Assembly (NCBI RefSeq): GCF_009759665.1
Contig: NZ_WQNE01000010.1
Coordinates: 141,291-205,290, forward strand
DNA length: 64,000 bases
Direction: 5' to 3'
DNA from: Bradyrhizobium cajani
GTDB taxonomy: Bacteria > Pseudomonadota > Alphaproteobacteria > Rhizobiales > Xanthobacteraceae
Under the pieces are notes generated by a model that was not told the origin of the DNA, ran no database searches, and was given only the letters and a program-made list of their open reading frames with translations. Positions 28,049-36,208 of this stretch are shown piece by piece (positions within the stretch are counted from its first letter, which is position 1; each line of letters starts with the position of its first letter). The position numbers and the translations under genes are program-made.

Positions 28049-29335
28049 TCATATGCCGAGCCGGTCCCGTATGCGGCCCGCGATCACGGCGCTCGTGACG
28101 CCGAGCGGCCAGAATGCGTGCATCGGGATCGGCTTGATGCCGGTGATGGGCATGTCGATCTCGGCCTTGACGCCGCCGATCAGGCGACGGGCGAGCTGCG
28201 CGCCCATTGCGGTCGAGAGCGCGACGCCTCGGCCGTTGCAGCCGAGCGAAATCAGGATGTTCTCCGCAGGCTCGTGCACATGCGGATAGTGGTCCTTGGT
28301 GATCGCGAGCCGGCTGTTCCAGCCATGAGTCCAGGCCACACCCCTCAGCTCCGGCCACAGCCGCTCGGCATAGCGCATGAGATAGTCGACGTCGCTGGGC
28401 GAGTTGATCCAGCGCATCGGCCCGCGGCCGCCCATCAACAGGCGATTGTGCTGATCGATGCGGTAATAGACCGTGATGTGGCCGCTCTCGTAGAGCACGG
28501 GACGCGTCGGCATGATCGAACGGGCGACCGCGTCGGATAGCGGCGCGGTGGCAGCGATCGACGAGAATACCGGCACGATGGTGCGACGGAGCGCGGGCCA
28601 GAGATCGTCGGTAAAACCGTTGGTGGCGAGCAGGACCTTGTCGGCATGAACCACTGCGCGCGGCGTCTCGATGCGCCAGCGCGTGCCCTCGCGGCGCAGC
28701 GACAGGGCCAGTGTCTCGCCATGGACTTTTGCTCCCGCCGAGATCGCGGCGCGCGCAAGGCCGCGGGCGTAGCTGAGCGGGTGCAGATCGCCGCCGCGCG
28801 TATCCAGCATCGCGCCGATGTAGCGGTCGGTGCCGGTCATCTCGCGCAGCTGCTCGCGGTTCAGATATGTCACCGGCATGCCGCGGCGGATGCATTGCTG
28901 CGCGGTGTTTTCGATCGCGGCGGCGCTGGCCTCGTTGTAGGCCGCGCGCAGCGTGCCGTTCTGCCGCGCCTCGCATGGGATCTGGTAGCGGCGGATCAGC
29001 TCATGCGTGAAATTCGTGGTGCCGTAGGAGAAGTCGATCATGCGCCGGCCGAGCTCAGTGCCGAAATCGGCCTCGATCTGATCGGGATCGTGCTTCAGGC
29101 CGGGATTGGTGTGGCCGCCATTGTTGCCCGATGCACCCCAGCCCGGCTCCTGAGCCTCCAGCACCAGCGCCTCGACGCCTTGCTCCGCCAGATGCAGCGC
29201 CGTGGACAGCCCGGTATAGCCGCCGCCGACGATCGCGATGGAGACGGTCTTGTCGACATCGAGCGGCGGCGTGGCCACAGGCGCGACGGCGGTGTCGGCA
29301 TAAAGCGAGGGCGGCAAAGGCAGACGCGTCGTCAT
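28049..29335 (-). CDS. FAD-dependent amine/amino-acid oxidoreductase (DAO superfamily, PuuB-like)
   Basis: A 428-residue flavoprotein. The Rossmann FAD motif VSIAIVGGGYTGLSTALHLAEQ (split at 31-52) is followed by GASGNNGGHTNPGL and ends with GCNGRGVALSTAMG, as in gamma-glutamylputrescine oxidase and glycine/sarcosine oxidases. It would oxidise the free or gamma-glutamylated amine and yield an aldehyde or imine. It is the last gene of the minus-strand set with the ABC transporter, 12 bases after the ATP-binding subunit gene, so uptake and oxidation are probably co-expressed. Confidence 0.82.
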   Translation of the reverse strand: MTTRLPLPPSLYADTAVAPVATPPLDVDKTVSIAIVGGGYTGLSTALHLAEQGVEALVLEAQEPGWGASGNNGGHTNPGLKHDPDQIEADFGTELGRRMIDFSYGTTNFTHELIRRYQIPCEARQNGTLRAAYNEASAAAIENTAQQCIRRGMPVTYLNREQLREMTGTDRYIGAMLDTRGGDLHPLSYARGLARAAISAGAKVHGETLALSLRREGTRWRIETPRAVVHADKVLLATNGFTDDLWPALRRTIVPVFSSIAATAPLSDAVARSIMPTRPVLYESGHITVYYRIDQHNRLLMGGRGPMRWINSPSDVDYLMRYAERLWPELRGVAWTHGWNSRLAITKDHYPHVHEPAENILISLGCNGRGVALSTAMGAQLARRLIGGVKAEIDMPITGIKPIPMHAFWPLGVTSAVIAGRIRDRLGI

Positions 29336-29347
29336 GGCAAGGTCCGG

Positions 29348-30079
29348 TCAGAGCGGATGCAGCACGCGGCGCAGGAAATCCTGGGTGCGCGGGTGCTGGG
29401 GTTGATTGAGCACCGATTTCGCCGGTCCCTGCTCGACGATGACGCCGCCGTCGATGAACAGCACGCGGTCGGCGACGTCGCGGGCAAAGCCCATCTCGTG
29501 GGTGACGACGACCATGGTCATGCCGTCGTCGGCGAGCTTGCGCATGACGCCGAGGACATCGCCGACGAGCTCGGGATCGAGTGCCGAGGTCGGCTCGTCG
29601 AACAGAATGGCCTTGGGCTGCATCGCGAGTGCGCGGGCGATGGCAACGCGCTGCTGCTGGCCGCCCGAGAGCTGCGGCGGATGCGCGTCGGCCTTCTCGG
29701 CAAGCCCGACCTGGGCAAGCAGTGCGCGGCCTCGCTCGAGCGCCTGCCCACGCGATTCCTTCTTCACATAGAGCGGCCCCTCGACGACGTTCTCCAGCAC
29801 TGTCCGATGCGGGAACAGGTTGAAGCGCTGGAACACCATCGAGACCTGGGTGCGGATGTTCACGATCGACGGCGCGTCGCGGTCGACCTTCAATCCCTCG
29901 ACGTTGATCTCGCCGCGGTCGTAGCTTTCGAGCCCATTGATGCAGCGCAGGATGGTCGACTTGCCCGAGCCGGACGGTCCGATGATGCAGACCACCTCGC
30001 CTTTTTGCACGGAAGCCGTGATGCCCTTGAGCACCTCAACCTTGCCAAAGCTCTTGTGGACGTCATTGAGCTCGATCAT
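29348..30079 (-). CDS. Amino-acid ABC transporter ATP-binding protein (GlnQ/HisP type)
   Basis: A 243-residue ATPase. Walker [10 protein letters not shown] (34-42), signature [15 protein letters not shown] and Walker [13 protein letters not shown] are all intact. It is the energy subunit for polar amino-acid or opine uptake. The start is the ATG at 30077-30079, which overlaps the end of the permease gene by four bases. The same frame stays open upstream inside the permease gene, but that extension has no meaning. Confidence 0.93.
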   Translation of the reverse strand: MIELNDVHKSFGKVEVLKGITASVQKGEVVCIIGPSGSGKSTILRCINGLESYDRGEINVEGLKVDRDAPSIVNIRTQVSMVFQRFNLFPHRTVLENVVEGPLYVKKESRGQALERGRALLAQVGLAEKADAHPPQLSGGQQQRVAIARALAMQPKAILFDEPTSALDPELVGDVLGVMRKLADDGMTMVVVTHEMGFARDVADRVLFIDGGVIVEQGPAKSVLNQPQHPRTQDFLRRVLHPL

Positions 30080-30729
30080 CGCTTGCCGGCCCGCTTCTCG
30101 AAGTGACGGACCAGCAGGATCAGCGGGATGCTCATGGTGAGATACATCAGCGCCACCAGCGTGAACACGCTGGTGTTCTTGAAGGTCGAGGACGCAATCA
30201 GCTTGCCCTGCAGCGCGAGCTCGGCGACCGTGATGGTGGAGGCCTGCGAGGAGTCCTTCAGCATCATGATCATGACGTTGCCGTAGGGCGGCAGCACGAT
30301 GCGCACGGCCTGGGGCAGCACCACGCGGCGCATGGTGAGCCACCAGCCCATGCCGATGGACTGCGCCGCCTCGATCTGCCCCTTGTCGATCGCCTCGATG
30401 CCGGCGCGGAAGTTTTCCGCCTGATAGGCCGAGTAGGCGATGCCGAGCCCGAGGATCGCGGCCTGCAAGGCCGACAGCGTGACGCCGAGATCCGGCATCA
30501 CGAAGTAGAGGTAGAACAACAGCACGATGATCGGGATGCCACGGATCACATTGATCAGGCTGGCGCTGAGCATCGACAGCGCCTTGATGCCGGAGACCCG
30601 CATCATCGCCCAGATCAGGCCGAGCACAGTCGAGAGCAGCAGCGAGCCGATGGTGACGATGATCGTCAGCGCGACGCCGTTCAACAGGATCGGGAAGAAC
30701 TCGACGGTGTCGTGCCAGAAGCCTTTCAT
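30076..30729 (-). CDS. Amino-acid ABC transporter permease (HisM/GlnP type)
   Basis: A 217-residue inner-membrane protein with about five hydrophobic segments (first at 15-40). It carries the EAA-like loop [20 protein letters not shown] that contacts the ATPase. Only one permease gene is present, so it probably works as a homodimer. It overlaps the ATPase gene by four bases and follows the binding-protein gene. Confidence 0.92.
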   Translation of the reverse strand: MKGFWHDTVEFFPILLNGVALTIIVTIGSLLLSTVLGLIWAMMRVSGIKALSMLSASLINVIRGIPIIVLLFYLYFVMPDLGVTLSALQAAILGLGIAYSAYQAENFRAGIEAIDKGQIEAAQSIGMGWWLTMRRVVLPQAVRIVLPPYGNVMIMMLKDSSQASTITVAELALQGKLIASSTFKNTSVFTLVALMYLTMSIPLILLVRHFEKRAGKR

Positions 30730-30753
30730 CGATCAGCCTTCGATGAGTCGTTA

Positions 30754-31512
30754 TCAACCCTGCGCCTTCAGGCCCCATTTATCGAGGATCTTGTCGATGG
30801 TGCCGTTGGCCTTCAGCTTCGCCAGCGAAGCGTTGATCTTGCCAAGCAACGCGGCCTCGCCCTTGCGAACGCCGATGCCGACCGAGCCGACGGTGACCGG
30901 CTTGTAACCGTCGACGAGGCGCACCTCGGGGAAACCGCCCTGCTTCAGATTGTAGGCGAGGATCGGATAGTCGGCGTAGCCGGCCTTGAGACGGCCGGTG
31001 TTCACGTCGCGCAGGATGTCGGGAATGGTGTCGTAGGCCTTGACGTCGGCGAACAGGCCGGACTTCTTCAGCGCATCGACGAAGGCTGTGCCGACCTGGG
31101 CGCCGACCGTCTCGCCCTTCAGATCGTCCTGCGTGGCATAGGCCTTGGTGTCGCTCTTCGGCACCACCAGGCCTTCACCATAGGTGTAGATCGGGTCGGA
31201 GAAGTCGACGACCTCCTTCCGCGGCGCCGTGATGAACATCGCAGCGGCAATGATGTCGATCTTGCTCGAGGTCAGCGACGGGATCAGCGCCGAGAACTGC
31301 ATCGGCTCGATCTGCACGTTGAAGCCGGCATCCTTGCCGATCTCAGTGACGAGATCGACCATGATGCCCTGGATGGTGTTGGTCTTGGTGTCGAGGAAGG
31401 TGAAGGGAATGCCGGTCGGCGTCGAGCCGACCTTCAGCACCTGTTGCGCCGAAGCCGGCGTCGCTGTTGCAATTGCGAGTGCCGCGATCGCGGCCAGACC
31501 AAAACGCTTCAT
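30754..31512 (-). CDS. Amino-acid ABC transporter periplasmic substrate-binding protein
   Basis: A 252-residue protein that starts [20 protein letters not shown] with a signal peptide cut near ASAQQ. The family-3 binding fold shows in [35 protein letters not shown] and [20 protein letters not shown]. The ATG at 31510-31512 has AAGGGGGA upstream. The frame remains open to 32148, but that part is antisense to the regulator gene. The ligand is probably an amino acid or polyamine-like compound and is not defined. Confidence 0.9.
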   Translation of the reverse strand: MKRFGLAAIAALAIATATPASAQQVLKVGSTPTGIPFTFLDTKTNTIQGIMVDLVTEIGKDAGFNVQIEPMQFSALIPSLTSSKIDIIAAAMFITAPRKEVVDFSDPIYTYGEGLVVPKSDTKAYATQDDLKGETVGAQVGTAFVDALKKSGLFADVKAYDTIPDILRDVNTGRLKAGYADYPILAYNLKQGGFPEVRLVDGYKPVTVGSVGIGVRKGEAALLGKINASLAKLKANGTIDKILDKWGLKAQG

Positions 31513-31594
31513 CGCATCCCCCTTTGGGCCTGGCCTGTGGCGGCGCTCGCACATGTCTTGATCGCAGACGTTGCGGGCCAAGCCGTTTCGGCCT

Positions 31595-31663
31595 ATTTTC
31601 ACCAGTATGAAAATTTGGTCACACTTTTGCGGATGACGCAAGCGGTTTTCATGCACATGAAGG
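31595..31663. promoter_or_regulatory. Pair of candidate operators TTTTCA-N6-TGAARR
   Basis: Two 18-base sites share the pattern. TTTTCA-CCAGTA-TGAAAA lies at 31596-31613, extended to seven-base arms by A31595 and T31614. TTTTCA-TGCACA-TGAAGG lies at 31646-31663. Their starts are 50 bases apart. They lie between the divergent ABC-transporter operon and the XRE-cupin regulator gene, the second site ending 13 bases before the regulator GTG. The regulator likely binds here and controls both directions. The sites are seen directly and binding is inferred. Confidence 0.55.
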
Positions 31664-31675
31664 AAGCGGTTTGAC

Positions 31676-32356
31676 GTGAGCGGTGGCAAAAGAATGCGCA
31701 AACCGGCCGCCGCAAGGCCGGCGAAGAAGGCCAAGGCCAGAACCGGGACCGGAACCAGGCCTATCGCCCAACCGGCCGAGCCCGCGATGGACGTCGCGGT
31801 CGGCCGCCGCATCCGCGATCTCCGGCGCGTCAGGCAGTTCTCGCTCGAGACGGTCGCGTCGCGCACGGAGCTGTCGATCGGCTTCCTCAGCCAGATCGAG
31901 CGCGGCCTGTCGTCGCCGTCGCTGCGCGTGCTGGCGACGCTGGCCGACGTGCTCGGCGTCGGCATCGCCGCGCTGTTCGGCGCGAGCCCGAGCAGCGACG
32001 GCGGATCCGACCAGGTCGTCACGCGCGGATTGCAGCGGCCGGAGCTGAAACTCTGGCGCACCGGTGTGTCGAAACAGTTGCTGAGCCCGGCCAGTGCCGA
32101 CAACCGGCTCAATCTGTTCCTGGTGCATCTGGAGCCCGGCGGCTCCACCGGAGACGAGCTCTACACTCACGACGGCGAAGAGGCCGGCCTGGTGCTCGAA
32201 GGCGAGATGATGCTGACGGTGGACAGCGAGACGTGGTCGCTGAAGACGGGCGACAGCTTTCGCTTCGCGAGCCGAAGGCCGCACCGGTTTTCCAATCCGG
32301 CGCAGGATGCGAAGGCCGTGGTGCTGTGGGTGAATTGCGTGACGGGGGCGGGGTGA
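31676..32356 (+). CDS. XRE-family transcriptional regulator with C-terminal cupin domain
   Basis: A 226-residue protein from GTG 31676 (an ATG at 31694 is the alternative). A basic, Lys/Pro/Ala-rich N-terminal tail (1-38) precedes an XRE helix-turn-helix (42-100; FSLETVASRTELSIGFLSQI) and a cupin domain (about 125-222; LEPGGSTGDELYTHDGEEAG) that would bind a small ligand. Regulators of this shape (PuuR, SutR) repress amine or amino-acid genes. It is divergent from the ABC-amine oxidase operon, with twin operator-like sites between. Confidence 0.85.
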   Translation: MSGGKRMRKPAAARPAKKAKARTGTGTRPIAQPAEPAMDVAVGRRIRDLRRVRQFSLETVASRTELSIGFLSQIERGLSSPSLRVLATLADVLGVGIAALFGASPSSDGGSDQVVTRGLQRPELKLWRTGVSKQLLSPASADNRLNLFLVHLEPGGSTGDELYTHDGEEAGLVLEGEMMLTVDSETWSLKTGDSFRFASRRPHRFSNPAQDAKAVVLWVNCVTGAG

Positions 32357-32362
32357 GTCACT

Positions 32363-32442
32363 GTCATTCCGGGGCGATGCGAAGCATCGAACCCGGAATC
32401 TCGAGATTCCGGGTTCGCCTCTTCGAGGCGCTCCGGAATGAC
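32363..32442. repeat. Intergenic inverted repeat (GTCATTCCGG...CCGGAATGAC family)
   Basis: GTCATTCC (32363-32370) pairs with GGAATGAC (32435-32442), and an internal AACCCGGAATC/GATTCCGGGTT stem is centred on TCGA. It lies between the convergent regulator and D-amino-acid dehydrogenase genes. The same family recurs at 47200-47303. Confidence 0.7.
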
Positions 32443-32450
32443 GGCATCAA

Positions 32451-33716
32451 TCACCCAAACCGGTGCGCGTACCGGTCCACCGTCAGCGCGCTGACATCGA
32501 TCTCCGGCTTCCTGCCCGACAGCATGTCCGCGAGCACGCGGCCGGAGCCGCAGGACATGGTCCAGCCGAGCGTGCCGTGGCCGGTGTTGAGGTGGAGATT
32601 GGCGTATTGCGTCGGGCCGATCACGGGCGGACCGTCCGGCGTCATCGGACGCAGGCCGCTCCAGAACGTCGCCTTGGCGAGATCGCCGCCGCGCGGGAAC
32701 AGATCGGTCAGCGAGTGATCCAGCGTGGCGCGCCGCGCGTCATAGAGCTTGCTCGAATAGCCGGAGATTTCCGCGGTGCCGCCGACGCGGATGCGATTGC
32801 CGAGGCGCGTGATCGCGACCTTGTAGCTCTCGTCCATCACGGTGGATTCCGGCGCGCCGGAGGCGTCCTTGATCGGCACCGTGATCGAATAGCCCTTCAC
32901 TGGATAGACCGGTAGCGAAATGCCGAGCGGCGCGGCGAGCCGCGACGACCAGCTTCCGAGCGCGAGCACATAGGCGTCCGCCTGCAACAGGCCGGCGCTG
33001 GTCACAACGCCGCCGACGCGCGCGCCGTCCGTGACGATGCGATCGATCCCGGTGTTGAACATGAAGCGCACGCCGAGCGCTTCGGCATGCTTGGCCAGCG
33101 CCTGCGTGAACATGTGGCAGTCGCCGGTCTCGTCCTGCGGCAGGCGCAATCCGCCGGCGAATTTCTCCTTCACGCCGGCGAGCGCGGGCTCGGCCGCGGT
33201 GCAGCCCTCGCGGCTCAGCACCTCGAAGGGCACGCCGTATTGCTTGAGCACGGCGATGTCCTCGGCCGTGCCATCGAGCTGCGCCTGGTAGCGGAACAGT
33301 TGGAGCGTTCCTTTCGAGCGCTCGTCATACTGGATGCCGATGTCGCGCCGCAGATCGCGCAGGGCATCGCGGCTGTATTCCGCGATCGGGATCATCCGGC
33401 TCTTGTTGACGGCGTAGCGCGCGCTGGTGCAGTTGCGCAGCATCTTGAGCAGCCAGACCCACATGACGGGATCGAACTTCGGCCGGATCACCAGCGGGCC
33501 GTGCTTCATCAACAGCCACTTGACCGCCTTCACCGGCACGCCGGGGCCGGCCCAGGGCGAGGAATAGCCGGGCGACACTTCGCCGGCGTTGGCGAAAGAG
33601 GTCTCCAGCGCCGGCTCGGGCTGACGGTCGACGACCGTCACCTCGTGGCCGGCACGTGCGAGGTAGTAGGCAGAGGTGACACCGATGACACCGCTGCCGA
33701 GGATCAAGACTTTCAC
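32451..33716 (-). CDS. dadA: D-amino-acid dehydrogenase, small subunit type
   Basis: A 421-residue flavoprotein. [20 protein letters not shown] is the N-terminal FAD motif. [19 protein letters not shown] and [16 protein letters not shown] are characteristic of DadA, and [20 protein letters not shown] closes the domain. It oxidises D-amino acids (D-Ala in enterobacteria) to 2-oxo acids with electrons passed to quinone. No alanine racemase gene is adjacent. It lies in a minus-strand pair with the aminotransferase, 71 bases apart. Confidence 0.88.
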   Translation of the reverse strand: MKVLILGSGVIGVTSAYYLARAGHEVTVVDRQPEPALETSFANAGEVSPGYSSPWAGPGVPVKAVKWLLMKHGPLVIRPKFDPVMWVWLLKMLRNCTSARYAVNKSRMIPIAEYSRDALRDLRRDIGIQYDERSKGTLQLFRYQAQLDGTAEDIAVLKQYGVPFEVLSREGCTAAEPALAGVKEKFAGGLRLPQDETGDCHMFTQALAKHAEALGVRFMFNTGIDRIVTDGARVGGVVTSAGLLQADAYVLALGSWSSRLAAPLGISLPVYPVKGYSITVPIKDASGAPESTVMDESYKVAITRLGNRIRVGGTAEISGYSSKLYDARRATLDHSLTDLFPRGGDLAKATFWSGLRPMTPDGPPVIGPTQYANLHLNTGHGTLGWTMSCGSGRVLADMLSGRKPEIDVSALTVDRYAHRFG

Positions 33717-33787
33717 GCTTCGTCAAACTCCCGCGGCATCGCGCTCGCCGCTGCAAGAAAAACACTCCGCAACGGCGAGAGCAATTA

Positions 33788-35116
33788 TCAGGCCACCTTC
33801 TTGATGGCGTCGCCGAGGATCGAGACCATCTGGTCGATGTGGCTCTTCTCGACGATGAGCGGAGGCGACATCGCGAATGAGTCGCCGCTCATGCGCAAAT
33901 AGAGGCCGGTGTTGAAGCAGTCGACCATGACGTCGTAGCCGCGCGCACCGACGACGCCGTCGCGCGGCGCCAGCTCGACCGCGCCCATCAGACCGCAATT
34001 GCGGATGTCGACGACGTTCGGCAGGCCCTTGAGCGAATGCAGCGCATCGCGCCAGTATTCGGCAATCGACGCGCCACGCGTGAGCAGGCCCTCGTCCTTG
34101 TAGATGTCGAGCGTCGCGATGCCGGCGGCGCAGGCGGTCGGATGCGCCGAATAGGTGTAGCCGTGGAACAGCTCCATCTGGCTCTCGGGGCCGACCATCA
34201 TCCCGTCATGCACCTTGCGGCTCGCGAACACCGCGCCACAGGGAATGGTGCCGTTGGTGATGCCCTTGGCCGTCGTCATGAGGTCCGGCGTGACGCCGAA
34301 GAAGTTGGCGGCGAACGGCGTGCCGAGACGGCCGAAGCCGGTGATGACCTCGTCGAAGATCAGGAGGATGCCGTGCTTGTCGCAGATCTCGCGCAGGCGC
34401 TGGAGATAGCCCTTCGGCGGCGGCAGCACTGCAGTCGAGCCGGGCACCGGCTCGACGATGACGGCGGCGATCGTCTCGGCGCCATGCAAGGCCACCAGGC
34501 GCTCGAGATCGTCGGCGAGCTCGGCGCCATGCTCGGGCTGATCCTTGGCGAAGGCGTTGCGGGTGAGATCGTGGGTGTGGCGGATATGGTCGACGCCCGG
34601 AAGAAGCGTCGCGAAGGCGCGACGATTGGCGACCATGCCGCCGACCGACGTGCCGCCGAAGCCGACGCCGTGATAGCCGCGCTCGCGGCCGATCAGACGG
34701 GTGCGGCTCGACTGGCCGGTGGCGCGGTGATAGGCGAGCGCGATCTTCAGCGCAGTGTCGACCGACTCGGAGCCGGAATTGGTGAAGAAGACGCGGTCGA
34801 GGCCCTTCGGCGCGATCTCGGCGAGACGCTCGGCGAAGTCGAAGGCGAGCGGATGGCCCATCTGGAACGTCGGCGCGAAGTCCAGCGTCATCAGCTGCCG
34901 CTCGACGGCGGCCGCGATCTGCTTGCGGCCATGGCCGGCATTGACGCACCAGAGGCCGGCGGAGCCGTCAATCACCTTGCGGCCGTCGACGGTGGTATAG
35001 TGCATGCCCTCGGCCGAGGAGAACAGGCGCGGCGCCTTCTTGAACTGACGGTTGGCCGTGAACGGCATCCAGAACGAGTCGGTCTTGATAGTGTTCGGAA
35101 TCTGATGAAGGGTCAC
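33788..35116 (-). CDS. Class III aminotransferase, omega-amino acid:pyruvate type
   Basis: A 442-residue PLP enzyme, close in length to omega-amino-acid:pyruvate aminotransferases. NSGSESVDTALKIALAYHRA, RERGYHGVGFGGTSVGG, LLIFDEVITGFGR (the Asp binding the PLP pyridine) and TTAKGITNGTIPCGAVFA (the Schiff-base Lys) are present. It would transfer the terminal amino group of beta-alanine, GABA or putrescine-derived compounds to pyruvate. It is divergent from a PuuR-like regulator gene, 161 bases away. Confidence 0.88.
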   Translation of the reverse strand: MTLHQIPNTIKTDSFWMPFTANRQFKKAPRLFSSAEGMHYTTVDGRKVIDGSAGLWCVNAGHGRKQIAAAVERQLMTLDFAPTFQMGHPLAFDFAERLAEIAPKGLDRVFFTNSGSESVDTALKIALAYHRATGQSSRTRLIGRERGYHGVGFGGTSVGGMVANRRAFATLLPGVDHIRHTHDLTRNAFAKDQPEHGAELADDLERLVALHGAETIAAVIVEPVPGSTAVLPPPKGYLQRLREICDKHGILLIFDEVITGFGRLGTPFAANFFGVTPDLMTTAKGITNGTIPCGAVFASRKVHDGMMVGPESQMELFHGYTYSAHPTACAAGIATLDIYKDEGLLTRGASIAEYWRDALHSLKGLPNVVDIRNCGLMGAVELAPRDGVVGARGYDVMVDCFNTGLYLRMSGDSFAMSPPLIVEKSHIDQMVSILGDAIKKVA

Positions 35117-35277
35117 GGGCCACGCTCCTTTGCTGCCCCATTAGCAGAGCCACGGCTTCAAAAGCGCAACAAGTCCTTTTCTTATAAGCTGCAAGCCATT
35201 GATTTCACTAGGGCTGCCGGTCCATATTTGCGCGATCCGCAACACCTGCAACACCGGATCAGGGCAAGGACCAGGGC

Positions 35278-35826
35278 ATGAGCGTCGACATCGGTGGACG
35301 GCTGCGATTCATCCGGGCGCGCCACAAGCTGTCGCAGCGCGAGCTGGCCAAGCGCGCCGGCGTCACCAATTCGACGATCTCGCTGATCGAATCCAACCAG
35401 ATGAACCCCTCGGTCGGCGCGCTCAAGCGCATCCTCGACGGCATTCCGATGGGGCTCGCCGAGTTCTTCGCACTGGAGCCGGAGACGAGGCGCAAGATCT
35501 TCTATCGCGCAGAGGAGCTGACCGAGGTCGGCAAGAAGCCGATCTCCTACCGCCAGATCGGCGACAATCTGTTCGGCCGCAGCCTCCAGATCCTGAAAGA
35601 GCGCTACGAGCCCGGCAGCGATACCGGGCGCGTCCATCTCGTCCATGACGGCGAGGAAGGCGGTATCGTGATCTCCGGAAAGCTCGAAGTCACCGTCGAG
35701 GACGAGCGGCGCATCCTCAATCCGGGCGACGCCTATTATTTCGAGAGCCGCCGCCCGCATCGCTTCCGCTGCGTCGGCGGCAAGCCGTGCGAGGTAATCT
35801 CGGCCTGCACGCCGCCGACGTTCTGA
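35278..35826 (+). CDS. XRE-cupin transcriptional regulator (PuuR-like)
   Basis: A 182-residue protein, almost exactly the PuuR length. The helix-turn-helix lies at about 5-63 (LSQRELAKRAGVTNSTISLI) and the cupin domain at about 110-178 (VHDGEEGGIVISGKLEVTV, PGDAYYFESRRPHRF). PuuR represses putrescine catabolism in E. coli. Here the gene is divergent from the omega-aminotransferase, its likely target. A CTTATAAG palindrome (35182-35189) in the gap is a possible binding or promoter element. Confidence 0.86.
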   Translation: MSVDIGGRLRFIRARHKLSQRELAKRAGVTNSTISLIESNQMNPSVGALKRILDGIPMGLAEFFALEPETRRKIFYRAEELTEVGKKPISYRQIGDNLFGRSLQILKERYEPGSDTGRVHLVHDGEEGGIVISGKLEVTVEDERRILNPGDAYYFESRRPHRFRCVGGKPCEVISACTPPTF

Positions 35827-35963
35827 GGCGCAATCGATCCCATCCGGAATGTTACGGAGCACCGTTATCTTACGGAGCTTGAGCCATCTCAATTTCCGAA
35901 ACCCCGGCCGCTATATATTACGAATTGTAGCCGAGCAGCCTGGCGCAAAGGTGCTGAGGTTAT

Positions 35964-35992
35964 GGCCCCGGACTCCTAGGCACTCCGGGGCC
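35964..35992. other. Strong RNA hairpin just upstream of a 50-codon frame
   Basis: GGCCCCGGA (35964-35972) pairs perfectly with TCCGGGGCC (35984-35992) around an 11-base loop, 21 bases before the ATG at 36014. No T-run follows, so it is not a typical intrinsic terminator. It could be a leader element or the end of a small RNA that begins near the AT-rich TATATATTA at about 35912. Confidence 0.5.
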
Positions 35993-36013
35993 GCTTCGTA
36001 ACAAGGCTCGCAG

Positions 36014-36166
36014 ATGAAGATCACGCTCGCCAATGCGGAAGCCGTGCTCGACGAAGTCCAGCGCGACGCCGACAAGCTCCATTCGCGAGAGCTGCGCAGG
36101 GCCATCGAGAATCACATCGAGGCGCAGCGAGCCGCGATCAGGGCTCTCCGCAGGAAGATGAATTGA
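36014..36166 (+). CDS. Possible small helical protein, 50 residues
   Basis: The frame runs ATG 36014 to TGA 36164-36166. The product starts MKITLANAEAVLDEVQRDAD and is charged, with heptad-like spacing of Leu/Ile/Ala, so a single helix or coiled coil is likely. An AAGG lies 11 bases upstream. No family is recognised. It converges with the molybdenum hydroxylase genes and is preceded by a strong hairpin. Confidence 0.5.
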   Translation: MKITLANAEAVLDEVQRDADKLHSRELRRAIENHIEAQRAAIRALRRKMN

Positions 36167-36208
36167 CGTGCCGCGGCGGAGCGAGAAGGCCTCGCCCCGC
36201 CCGCCGCC

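Noticed and set aside
30080..30778. N-terminal extension of the ABC ATP-binding protein into the permease gene
   Set aside because: Walker A and the family N-terminus start at 30079. The upstream part is the permease gene in another frame.
30103..31674. Long plus-strand frame over the ABC permease and binding-protein genes
   Set aside because: The opposite strand has perfect ABC transporter motifs. The plus-strand product is low-complexity.
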